Shown here: positions 57,701 through 64,000 of the stretch, piece by piece
Layout of the letters: every line of letters starts with the position of its first letter
How positions within the stretch are numbered: position 1 is the first letter of the stretch
Source: Bifidobacterium catenulatum PV20-2
GTDB taxonomy: Bacteria > Actinomycetota > Actinomycetes > Actinomycetales > Bifidobacteriaceae
Direction of reading: 5' to 3'
DNA length: 64,000 nucleotides
Assembly: GCF_000800455.1 (NCBI RefSeq)
Contig: NZ_CP007456.1
Location: 1,364,001-1,428,000, forward strand
The notes under the pieces: generated by a model
Databases searched by the model: none
Told to the model about the DNA's origin: nothing
What the model saw: only the letters and a program-made list of their open reading frames with translations
Made by a program: the position numbers and the translations under genes

Positions 57701-58583
57701 CTACGAATTTGGAAATGCTTTTGATGATATAACTTGCGTCGCCGCAGCCAATTTTCAACGTCAGGCTCCACAACTCACGATTCATAATCAGCGTGGGCTT
57801 CAGACATACGCTTCCCGGTTTCACCATGATGGAACCGCTCTTGCGTTTTGTTTTCGTGGCCCCTTGCGTAATGGCGCCTCGTTGCTCGTCGGCGAGACGG
57901 CTTTTCGCGTCGACGATGCGCTTGAGCACGTCAAGCTGCACGCTTTGACCGGTATTGTCATTCTTCGCATCCAGCGCACGCATGTAGTCGGAGAGGATAG
58001 GCGAGGTCACGCCACTTCGCTTGAATCCGCGGAACCGTTCGGGCTGGTCAAGAAACAGCAGCAGCATTGCGGCGACATGCTTGCACATGCCGGTATAGCG
58101 GCGTCCCCCGGTCGGATCTGAATCGAACTCGTCATCGTCCTGCACATGGCCGAACGTCGATCCTGAACCGAAATCATCATAATCGTCGACATAATCGTAT
58201 TCATCGTCATCATCGTCGAAACTGCGATAATTTGGATTGTTGCGGTAGCTGGGCGAATATGCCGACGAATACGTGCCATAACCGTGCTGCGAACCGTTGA
58301 ACGCGGGGCACGAGCAATAGCGCGCCAAGAACAGTTCGTCGGAGAGATCGAGCGTGGCTTGCACTTCGTATCGGCTGGACGGTGAGGTGGTGCCCCGCAT
58401 ATTGGCATGCAGGGTGATGCGATCGGAATCGGAGTCGTTCAGGCAATGCAGATCCGACATTTTCGCACGCCACTGGTTGGCGATTCCACGGGCACGCTGC
58501 AATACAGGCTGACTGCATTCGCTGCGTAGTTCGTCGGAAAGCCATGACAAAGTATCCGCCAACTGAACCCCAATCGTTCGCAC
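54741..58583 (-). CDS. SWIM zinc-finger SNF2-family helicase
   Basis: A 1280-residue DNA-dependent ATPase. A SWIM zinc finger near the N-terminus is split by an acidic Tyr/Asp-rich loop: YCSCPAF (about residues 95-101) and GMCKHVAAMLL (about 165-175). The SNF2 core occupies about 830-1250: motif I DEMGLGKSVQLL, motif II LMALDEAQYIKN, and motif VI DRAHRIGQTQDVNVYQ. A ~500-residue bacterial SNF2-associated region lies between. It probably remodels protein-DNA complexes. The start is GTG at 58583 with a weak ribosome-binding site. It stands alone between ribU and pepC. Confidence 0.9.
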   Translation of the reverse strand: MRTIGVQLADTLSWLSDELRSECSQPVLQRARGIANQWRAKMSDLHCLNDSDSDRITLHANMRGTTSPSSRYEVQATLDLSDELFLARYCSCPAFNGSQHGYGTYSSAYSPSYRNNPNYRSFDDDDDEYDYVDDYDDFGSGSTFGHVQDDDEFDSDPTGGRRYTGMCKHVAAMLLLFLDQPERFRGFKRSGVTSPILSDYMRALDAKNDNTGQSVQLDVLKRIVDAKSRLADEQRGAITQGATKTKRKSGSIMVKPGSVCLKPTLIMNRELWSLTLKIGCGDASYIIKSISKFVADMHNGAYVSYGQKLSFTHTSDMLEPFSLQLFRFLQGVVGSRVAAQLQNNYYYAPDVRIEREIMLTDGELCDLLNLFEAESQQDYIEDVLIARGPVEAPKHEGRERARQLTPDDFAHTDDTAPDYVEVTTPGESRSHTIAIFDGNPQFRFIAEYVKEGASSGVRITSNRTITDRIVGQRGVYLMSAEHNGTPTDSHMIPVSGFFRCADSILPAVDALMTLCASNVSDGVFIAENDWPMFARTILPKLTEAGIGFDIPQEVAEQMGVDCQIEFYLDRDLQGITCEAVARYGDFVFQLVPTAKALRGVINPDSRSKAALIKRDTARESFAVQVVRQLFPTWSSIDVARVREEDEQTILLLLTEGVDILRSVGQVFSTAAFDGMMMPSSPTVKVGLSIDSNLVEISPIAGEVPMNEVGALLNSYRRNRRYHRFKDGTFVDLKNADLHELDQIATDLDLDERQIDSGRITIPGYQAFLLDAQVDDDGKSESFVDYVNDVKIIDPKRYEVPNKLKNVLRPYQVEGFQWLSTLWDKGFGGILADEMGLGKSVQLLSLVEARKGNGPALIVCPASLVYNWAAECEKFTQDLTIEVVAGTKAQRRKLIATVARQWNNSPETNETQQTDVVITSYDLLRRDVDDYADCRFALMALDEAQYIKNHATKLAKAVKQITAEHRFALTGTPIENRLSELWSIFDFLMPGLLGTYTKFREKYEQPIMAPGSEHSVMADKLQALVGLFIKRRLKKDVLTDLPDKSENVLTVKLEGEQRKLYAAHEQRLRATLTKTKDADFNAKKIRILAEFTLLREICCDPRLVYADVKNASAKLDAICELVSTCMDEGKKVLVFSQFTSFLDLIGTRLAEHGMDFYTITGETPKKRRVELVDEFNGNDVPVFLISLKAGNTGLNLVGASVVVHADPWWNAAVQNQATDRAHRIGQTQDVNVYQIVAKDTIEERILKLQEKKSELAQQFTDGTASGGVGTLSKDDLLDLLA

Positions 58584-58623
58584 ATTTGTTCTTATGCAAG
58601 AGTATCAGCACAGCGGAACAGGA

Positions 58624-58653
58624 AAGCCGTGGCTGCAATCCCAGCCACGGCTT
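58624..58653 (-). terminator. Terminator of the pepC-like gene
   Basis: A perfect 12-bp stem AAGCCGTGGCTG with a six-base loop, 18 bases after the stop codon and followed on the minus strand by TTTCC. Confidence 0.85.
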
Positions 58654-58671
58654 CGCTCCATACCGGTTATA

Positions 58672-60087
58672 TCAGCGGCAACGCTTGGTGAGCGGCTGCC
58701 ATGGATCGAGTTCCACCGGTTCGGATTCCAGCAGCACGAGGGTGGCGTCGTCGAGGTATTCCCTGCGGATGATAATCTCGGTCACATAGCGGTCGAACCA
58801 TGCGTCGGAGGCCACGTAGTAGCCGTCCTCGCCGTTGTCCTTGCCCCAGCTGTTCTCCACCTTCCAGCGGTTCGGCTTGCCTTGTTCATCAAGGTTTACG
58901 CCGGTAAGGGTCATGGCATGGTTGCTCGGGCTGTCGCCGTATTCGAGGCCGTGCGCCTTGTCGAAATTGAAATCGGTGCCGAACAGCTGGTCCACGCGCA
59001 CGCTGTCACAGTCGAAATAGCCGGCCGCGCGCAACGAGAATTGGGTGCAGTCGCAGGCAAACCAGATCGGATGGCCGGCGCTGATCTGGTCGACGGCGGC
59101 CTTCTTGAATACGTCAAGCGGCACGTTGACGAATTCCATATCCTCCGCTTCGGAGACATTGGCGGTGTAGCGGATCCGGTAGCGCTTGTTGAACGGACGG
59201 GATTTCATCGGCACGTTGCACAGCGTCACCAGATCATCGACGTCCACCGGCACGTATTTCCTGTAGAATTCCATCGGCGTGATGCCGGTCTCACGGATCT
59301 GCCTGCGCTCGTCCTTGCCGGTCTTTGGATTGTCGGACTTGCCTTCGTCGGCTTTCTTGTCGTTTTTCTTGTCATCATCGCTCACGCGGGCCAGGAAGTC
59401 GAACCTCTCCGGCGGCTCACCAAGCGAGATGGCGCACATGCGGTACACGGTGGACATGTCGTCTTCCTTGACCGACCGCAACTCTTCAATCGAAGCTCCA
59501 GCGGCATGGCGTTCGCGCAAATCCGCCGCGAACTGGCGCAGCCTGCTGTTGAGATACTGTTTGAATGCGTCGGAATCCTTGGAATTGGCGGATTCCGGAT
59601 ATGCGTTCTTCGGCACAAGACCGTACTTGTCAACAAGGGCGGCGAACATCTGCCACCAACCGCCATCGTCGGCCGGACCATAGTTGATCTCCTGGAACAG
59701 GCGGCTGTCGGTCGGCTCGTCGAGCGTGGAAAGCACGTTCTCAAGATATGCGTTGGATTTCTCCATCGCATCCCAGAAAAACAGGTAGGTTTCGGAGAAT
59801 TCGAAATCGTCAAGCCCCCATTTGTGCATAAGCTCATAGCGCAGGGTGTTGAGGGACGCGAACATCCAGCAGCGGCCCGATCTACGCTGGTTGGTGATGG
59901 AGCCCTGCTTCAGTTCGATGGAGAAGTCGCGCGGCAGCGAGCGCTGACCTTTGTAATCGGTGGCGGCTTCGAGCACGCCCGCGGATACTGCCGCGTTGGC
60001 TGCCACGAGATTGGCGCGGTCTGCGTTGAAGTCCTTGGCGTATTGCATGAGACGTTCCGATTTGATTGCCTTGCTATTGTTTGTCAT
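58672..60087 (-). CDS. pepC: C1-family aminopeptidase (PepC / bleomycin hydrolase)
   Basis: A 471-residue cysteine aminopeptidase, usually a hexamer that trims peptides in the cytosol. The catalytic cysteine is in RRSGRCWMFASLN (about residue 67), the histidine in SNHAMTLTGV and the asparagine in VENSWGKDNGEDGYY. A lysine/aspartate-rich insert of about 30 residues sits near the middle. The ATG at 60087 (MTNNSKA) is chosen; the frame runs on upstream but that part is the intergenic repeat array. Confidence 0.92.
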   Translation of the reverse strand: MTNNSKAIKSERLMQYAKDFNADRANLVAANAAVSAGVLEAATDYKGQRSLPRDFSIELKQGSITNQRRSGRCWMFASLNTLRYELMHKWGLDDFEFSETYLFFWDAMEKSNAYLENVLSTLDEPTDSRLFQEINYGPADDGGWWQMFAALVDKYGLVPKNAYPESANSKDSDAFKQYLNSRLRQFAADLRERHAAGASIEELRSVKEDDMSTVYRMCAISLGEPPERFDFLARVSDDDKKNDKKADEGKSDNPKTGKDERRQIRETGITPMEFYRKYVPVDVDDLVTLCNVPMKSRPFNKRYRIRYTANVSEAEDMEFVNVPLDVFKKAAVDQISAGHPIWFACDCTQFSLRAAGYFDCDSVRVDQLFGTDFNFDKAHGLEYGDSPSNHAMTLTGVNLDEQGKPNRWKVENSWGKDNGEDGYYVASDAWFDRYVTEIIIRREYLDDATLVLLESEPVELDPWQPLTKRCR

Positions 60088-60155
60088 ATCGCCGATATTC
60101 GCCGTATGCCTTGACAGAACGGCACGTTCAGCCCCCATTTCGTTCTGTCCCAATT

Positions 60156-60350
60156 CCATTTTGCTTATATGTGGCAGATTCAGACACTTGCGGAAAACCA
60201 TTTCGCTTATATGTGGCACTTTCTTCCACGTAAGCACCTCCATAGCCCCGGAAAAATACCCCCTTGTACGGTTTTCCCCAAAAGTATCTGCCACATATAA
60301 GCGAAATGACATCAGGCGGAATGGGAAATCTGCCACATATAAGTGATTTG
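60156..60350. repeat. Four copies of a 22-bp repeat in two inverted pairs
   Basis: The unit TCTGCCACATATAAGCGAAATG occurs at 60157-60178 and 60198-60219 in one orientation and at 60287-60308 and 60329-60350 in the other, with small differences. Unit starts in each pair are 42 bases apart, about four helical turns, and the inverted pairs flank 67 bases. The array lies 70-263 bases upstream of pepC and ahead of the divergent pseudogene. I have no name for it. Confidence 0.85.
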
Positions 60351-60407
60351 ACTTCGATTTGCGGGTACGCTGATAGCGTGTGAGAGTTCGGAGATGAGGA
60401 GCATATC

Positions 60408-60935
60408 ATGCGTCGTCGCAATTCGATGATGTCCGGATTGCTGGCGGTACAGGGGAAGGCCGACTAGAAGAAGTCGGATGGCGATGCGGCCACGTGGTTG
60501 CCGTCCAACAGAAGTTTCCGTTGCGGAAATGTGGTACGCCAGATTGGTGTGAAGCACAAATATTCGCTGTGGGTCACGCAGGCCGAGAAAGAGGCCATAT
60601 CCAAGGTATTGTCCTCCTGCCCGACGCAGACCGTGCCCGATTACATGGGAGTCAAGGATTCTACAGTCGAGAAGACCACCGAATCCGAGCAGACAGAACA
60701 GACGCAGACCGAACAATCAGCTGAGCAGGCCCAGCAGAATCAGCAAACGACACAGGCACCTGCACCCGAACCCACTCCGGCTCCCGCTCCCGCGCCCCAG
60801 CCAGCGCCACAGCAGGATGTCTACTACCAAAACTGCACCGCAGCACAGGCCGCTGGCACCGCGCCTATCTACCAGGGTCAGCCGGGCTACCGTTCGCAAC
60901 TGGACCGCGACCATGACGGAGTCGCCTGCGAATAA
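60408..60935 (+). pseudogene. DUF1524-excalibur protein with in-frame amber stop
   Basis: From ATG 60408 (with GAGG upstream) the frame reads LLAVQGKAD, then a TAG at 60465-60467, then continues in frame as KKSDGDAATWLPSNRSFRC, VGVKHKYSLWVTQAE-like sequence, a Gln/Pro/Ala-rich linker and a C-terminal excalibur domain with the DxDxDGxxCE calcium-site core (DRDHDGVACE). The first part matches the end of the GmrSD/DUF1524 HNH nuclease domain, whose N-terminal half and HNH residues are missing. It is 5'-truncated and interrupted. Confidence 0.75.
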
Positions 60936-61033
60936 ATCCAATACAGTGCCTCCACCTTCCGGTTGCGAGACGTATGGCGCTTTTCCTATGTCTCAGCATT
61001 TTCCGTATTTCCGCAGTGCAGTCATGAGAACCG

Positions 61034-61759
61034 CTATAACCTGCGCAGCTGCGCGATATCATCGCGCAGCTGGTTGACGGTGTCCGTCAGTTCCCGCACA
61101 TTGTGGCGCAACTGTTCCGTTTCCGATTCCGCCTCATCCGCACGCTTGTCGGTCTCGTCACGAACACGGTCGACGATCCATGAAGCCAGCGTCGCGGTGA
61201 CGATGCCGATCAGGGCAACGCCGGTTATCATCAGTCCGATGGCGATACATCTTCCCTGCCATGTCACCGGGGACAAATCGCCATAGCCGACTGTGGTGAC
61301 GGTCACGAACGACCACCATATCGCTTCACCGAAATCGGTGATGGAAGCGCCTGGAACCCCACGTTCCACATCCAATTCGGCAAGGGCACCGATATACATC
61401 AGTAGTGTCACGCTGCAGCATGTGTACAGTGTGATGCGCCCACGCACCGCCATGCCACCGGTACGATTGAGCACGTTGAGCACTGCCACCAGACGCAGCA
61501 GTCTCAATGGCCTGAAGACGGGCAATGCGATGGACACCAGCATCAGCAGATTGTCTTTGAACCAGGTTTTCTTGTCTTCCGCCAGCAGGATCGAAACGAC
61601 GTAGTCGACGATGAACGCCATCCAGATGATGTTGATCACCATTTCACACAACAGGATATGCGTCCTCGCCAGAACTTCCCACGAATACGCGAACAGGAAC
61701 ACCAATGCCAACGCCGTCATGAACCATTCCGTCGCACGACGCCATTTGTTCAATGTCAT
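61034..61759 (-). CDS. Voltage-gated-type potassium channel
   Basis: A 241-residue channel subunit with six hydrophobic helices. The selectivity filter TVTTVGYGDLSP is at about residues 152-163. The S4-like segment is FRPLRLLRLVAVLNVL (about 88-103), with three spaced arginines. A cytosolic coiled coil (about 195-241) ends the chain and probably tetramerises it. ATG 61759 is preceded by AAGGAGAAGGT. It is the downstream gene of a two-gene unit with the dehydrogenase, 31 bases apart. Confidence 0.88.
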   Translation of the reverse strand: MTLNKWRRATEWFMTALALVFLFAYSWEVLARTHILLCEMVINIIWMAFIVDYVVSILLAEDKKTWFKDNLLMLVSIALPVFRPLRLLRLVAVLNVLNRTGGMAVRGRITLYTCCSVTLLMYIGALAELDVERGVPGASITDFGEAIWWSFVTVTTVGYGDLSPVTWQGRCIAIGLMITGVALIGIVTATLASWIVDRVRDETDKRADEAESETEQLRHNVRELTDTVNQLRDDIAQLRRL

Positions 61760-61790
61760 ACCTTCTCCTTTCTCCCCGCACGCGTGGCCG

Positions 61791-62783
61791 TCAGCCTTTG
61801 AGGGGCATGAGGTTGTTGAGAGGCTGCCCGTTGGCGTAGCAGCGTACATTGCCCAATGCGATGGCGATGATGCGGCGCTCGGTGATCTCAAGATGGTTGC
61901 CGCCCGCCACGTGTGGCGTGACCAGGCAACGAGGCTCGCTCCACAATGGCGATTCCTCCGGCAGCGGTTCCGGTTCGGTCACATCGAGCGCGGCGCCACG
62001 GATTCGTCCTTCCGCGAGCGCATCGGCAAGTGTCTGGCTTTCAATGGCGTCGCCGCGGCCCGCGTTGATGATGATGGCGTCGTTTTTGAGTTTGCTGATG
62101 CGTTTCGCATCGAGCAGGTGGCATGTTGCCGGGGTGGATGGTACGCACATGGCGATCACATCGGCGTATTGCAGGACGTCGTCGAAGGAATCGAAACCGA
62201 CCATATGATCGACGCCCGGCGCTTCGACGGAGGGATTACGGCGAATGCCGATGGTTGTCATTCCGACGTTTTTGCAGAGTCGTGCGAAGTGTGATCCGAT
62301 GTCGCCGATTCCGATGATGAGCGCAGTTTTGCCGTTGGGGCTGATGGCGCGGCCCGCGTCCTGCCACATGGCGTTCGGGTTGCTTGCCGCGTAGATGTGC
62401 AGGTTTTTCATGATGGCCCACATCATGGCGAACATGTGTTCGGAGACACTTTGTCCGTAGGTTCCGGTGGCATTGGTGAGCATGGATCCGGGCTGCAGGA
62501 TGCCGGGTCGCTGGTATTTGTCGACGCCGGCGCTCCAAGTTTGCAACCATTCGAGTTTGGGGCATTGCGCGCATTCCTCGGGCGCGATGTTGCCGATGAC
62601 CGCGGTGGCTTTGGCTTTGAGTTCCTCCGGTACTGCGGCGGTCCAGCTCATGCTTCCCCGTTGGGTCGAATCGCCGACGAATTCCTGTGGTATGTCTTTC
62701 GCGGCACGTATGAATTGCGCACGTTCGGATTCGGTCAACGGCAGGCAGTTGACGATCAGTTTGCGGTCGTTCCATATTCCCAT
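61791..62783 (-). CDS. D-isomer 2-hydroxyacid dehydrogenase
   Basis: A 330-residue NAD-dependent oxidoreductase. The nucleotide fold has IIGIGDIGSHFARLC (about 137-151). Catalytic-region signs are NAGRGDAIESQTL (about 228, with the substrate Arg) and PLWSEPRCLVTPHVAGG (about 278, with the His). It may reduce or oxidise a 2-keto/2-hydroxy acid; the true substrate is unknown. It begins 53 bases after dtd. Confidence 0.88.
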   Translation of the reverse strand: MGIWNDRKLIVNCLPLTESERAQFIRAAKDIPQEFVGDSTQRGSMSWTAAVPEELKAKATAVIGNIAPEECAQCPKLEWLQTWSAGVDKYQRPGILQPGSMLTNATGTYGQSVSEHMFAMMWAIMKNLHIYAASNPNAMWQDAGRAISPNGKTALIIGIGDIGSHFARLCKNVGMTTIGIRRNPSVEAPGVDHMVGFDSFDDVLQYADVIAMCVPSTPATCHLLDAKRISKLKNDAIIINAGRGDAIESQTLADALAEGRIRGAALDVTEPEPLPEESPLWSEPRCLVTPHVAGGNHLEITERRIIAIALGNVRCYANGQPLNNLMPLKG

Positions 62784-62836
62784 GCGTTTTACCCTATGGC
62801 AATCGTCGGATATAGGGTTTCACGTTGGGTTCTGGG

Positions 62837-63316
62837 TCAGACGCCGAGTTCGTCGGTGTCAAAGATGATGGTGACCGGACCGTCGTTGGCGAGCCGCACG
62901 CGCATGTGGGAGCCGAATCGTCCTTCTTTTACTTCGAGTCCTTGTGCGCGCAGGGCGTCGTTGAATCCGTGCCATGTCTGTTCGGCGTGTGCGGGCGCTC
63001 CGGCTTTCACGAAGCTTGGGCGACTGCCTTTGCGCACGTCCGCGTATAGCGTGAATTGGGAGATGGACAGCACACTGCCGTTCACGTCGTGGATGGAACG
63101 GTTCATTTTGCCGTTCTCGTCTTCGAAGACGCGTAGGTTGGCGATTTTGCGGGCAAGCCAGTCGATTTGTTTCGCTCCGTCCGTGTCTTCCACTCCGACG
63201 AGCAGCACATAGCCGATGCCTATATGCTGTGGTTCGAATGTGGTGTCGACTTCTCCGCTTGTCTTGTCGACCACGTCGACGGATCCTTCGCTGACCTTCT
63301 GCAATACGATGCGCAT
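62837..63316 (-). CDS. dtd: D-aminoacyl-tRNA deacylase
   Basis: This 159-residue enzyme removes D-amino acids (and glycine from tRNA-Ala) from charged tRNAs. Family motifs are LSISQFTLYADVRKG (about 77-91, the SQFTL site) and LANDGPVTIIF (near the end, the NxGP cross-subunit motif). The start MRIVLQKV at 63316 is the family N-terminus. It overlaps no gene but follows the hydrolase by 17 bases. Confidence 0.95.
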   Translation of the reverse strand: MRIVLQKVSEGSVDVVDKTSGEVDTTFEPQHIGIGYVLLVGVEDTDGAKQIDWLARKIANLRVFEDENGKMNRSIHDVNGSVLSISQFTLYADVRKGSRPSFVKAGAPAHAEQTWHGFNDALRAQGLEVKEGRFGSHMRVRLANDGPVTIIFDTDELGV

Positions 63317-63333
63317 ATTCCGTCCCGTTCTTT

Positions 63334-63993
63334 TCAGCCGGCGTAGTCGACGATGGCCTGCGTGACCTGTTTCAGATAGTCGAGCGACGTCTGCCAATCG
63401 TCCGGCACTTCGATGGAATGGTTGGCACCAGCATACGTGTGCACATGGTCGGTGAGCAGATGCGCTTTGGCGTCATCGTAGTATGGGTCGGCGTCACCTG
63501 CGCAGATTAGCGGCATCGGGCTGCCGACAGTTCCCGGCAGCGGCGCGGGAATGACCGACTTGTGCTTGTCGAATGGCGGCGGGTTGAGTACCGGGGTGAG
63601 CAGCACCACGCGCAATCCTAGTTTTGCGGAATGCGGATATGAGAGTGTGGAGAGCGATTTGGTGACGACCAGCAACTGCGGCTCCTCACCCGATTCGGCA
63701 GCATGTTCGAGCGCCGCCTTGCGCCATTCGTCGACCACGCGTTCCATGCAGGCGATCATTTCCGGAAACTCGACGCTTTCCGTCAGTTTCAGGTCGAGCC
63801 GGTCCACGAACCATCCGTTGGCCGCAAGCGCCTGCGCTGCCCAGTACAGCAGCGGTCGGTCTACGGTGTATCCAATGCCCGGCATGATGAGCACGTGCTT
63901 GCCGGTTTCGGTGTTCTTCACACGGTTCTTACCCCATGGTGTGACCGCCGGTATGACGTTTTTCGTTGTTGGTTGCGTACCGTTCTTGCCCAT
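63334..63993 (-). CDS. Alpha/beta-hydrolase-like protein
   Basis: A 219-residue protein with alpha/beta-hydrolase character. A beta-strand and oxyanion-type loop HVLIMPGIGYTVDRPL (about 33-48) comes first, then LLVVTKSLSTLSYP around the nucleophile elbow (about 107-120), and a late GDADPYYDD acid and GANHSIEV histidine. The elbow lacks the usual G-x-S-x-G. It appears complete, starting seven bases inside the window edge. The substrate is unknown. Confidence 0.7.
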   Translation of the reverse strand: MGKNGTQPTTKNVIPAVTPWGKNRVKNTETGKHVLIMPGIGYTVDRPLLYWAAQALAANGWFVDRLDLKLTESVEFPEMIACMERVVDEWRKAALEHAAESGEEPQLLVVTKSLSTLSYPHSAKLGLRVVLLTPVLNPPPFDKHKSVIPAPLPGTVGSPMPLICAGDADPYYDDAKAHLLTDHVHTYAGANHSIEVPDDWQTSLDYLKQVTQAIVDYAG

Positions 63994-64000
63994 GCTGTGT

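Noticed and set aside
58594..60114. A 506-codon open frame opposite pepC
   Set aside because: pepC has its complete catalytic triad on the minus strand; the plus-strand frame has no start signals.
60087..60336. N-terminal extension of PepC
   Set aside because: The frame is open upstream of 60087, but the extra residues are encoded by the repeat array and do not resemble the family N-terminus.
60156..60350. CRISPR array
   Set aside because: Only four units, in two orientations, with intervals near 20 bp and no cas genes. A CRISPR array needs direct repeats of one orientation.

Overview
The window looks like chromosomal DNA of a Bifidobacterium. Support comes from the compact arginine cluster argC-J-B-D-F-R-G-H, a polyphosphate-type glucokinase, small actinobacterial membrane families (DUF4191, DUF3043, DUF4190), an 893-residue NAD-dependent DNA ligase, moderately high GC, and the absence of any pyruvate dehydrogenase genes around a lone lipoamide dehydrogenase. 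The genus rests on gene content and recognised protein families; no database was searched and the species is not resolved.

Layout. 0-4.3 kb: HAD-IIA phosphatase, an RD-repeat/TPR protein and tyrS. 4.5-7.8 kb: two convergent CmpB-family membrane proteins and an HD-domain protein. 7.8-16.9 kb: the arginine operon on the minus strand, with paired palindromic ARG-box-like sites before argC and a second operator region before argG. 16.9-22.3 kb: a DUF4190 membrane protein, pheS-pheT and a TrmH/SpoU methyltransferase. 22.3-25.3 kb is a scrap zone: an ABC-transporter ATPase remnant, an intact LOG-family gene, the C-terminal end of an EcoRI-type adenine methyltransferase, a uracil-DNA glycosylase-like gene, an unidentified remnant and a partial second copy of the LOG gene end. 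25.3-31.7 kb: glnA, DUF4191, lpd, DUF3043 and an M20 dipeptidase. 31.8-35.0 kb: a thiamine-type ECF transporter (ykoE-ykoD-ykoC order) under a TPP riboswitch. 35.1-42.5 kb: Mrp-type ATPase, ligA and a 1106-residue orphan protein. 42.5-46.2 kb: a large polytopic membrane protein, an arylsulfotransferase remnant and an unusual ABC ATPase. 46.3-49.7 kb: aminotransferase, ppgK and a family 2 glycosyltransferase. 49.7-50.7 kb: tenA under a second TPP riboswitch. 50.8-54.5 kb: a YhbY-type RNA-binding protein, then a riboflavin ECF transporter whose two ATPases and EcfT are fused in one chain, downstream of ribU and an FMN riboswitch. 54.7-64 kb: a SWIM/SNF2 helicase, a PepC-like aminopeptidase preceded by a four-copy repeat array, a DUF1524-excalibur pseudogene, a potassium channel, a D-2-hydroxyacid dehydrogenase, dtd and an alpha/beta-hydrolase-like gene.

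How it fits together. Three vitamin-sensing riboswitches serve two ECF transporters and a thiamine salvage enzyme, so much of the window handles vitamin uptake. The arginine operon encodes the route from N-acetylglutamate to arginine, with argJ recycling the acetyl group and argR encoded inside the operon. Both ECF operons carry a hairpin between the S-component gene and the energising module. The best leads are that shared hairpin arrangement with the AAT fusion, the 42-bp-phased repeat array before pepC, the recombination scar at 22.3-25.3 kb, the RD-repeat/TPR protein and the 1106-residue orphan protein.
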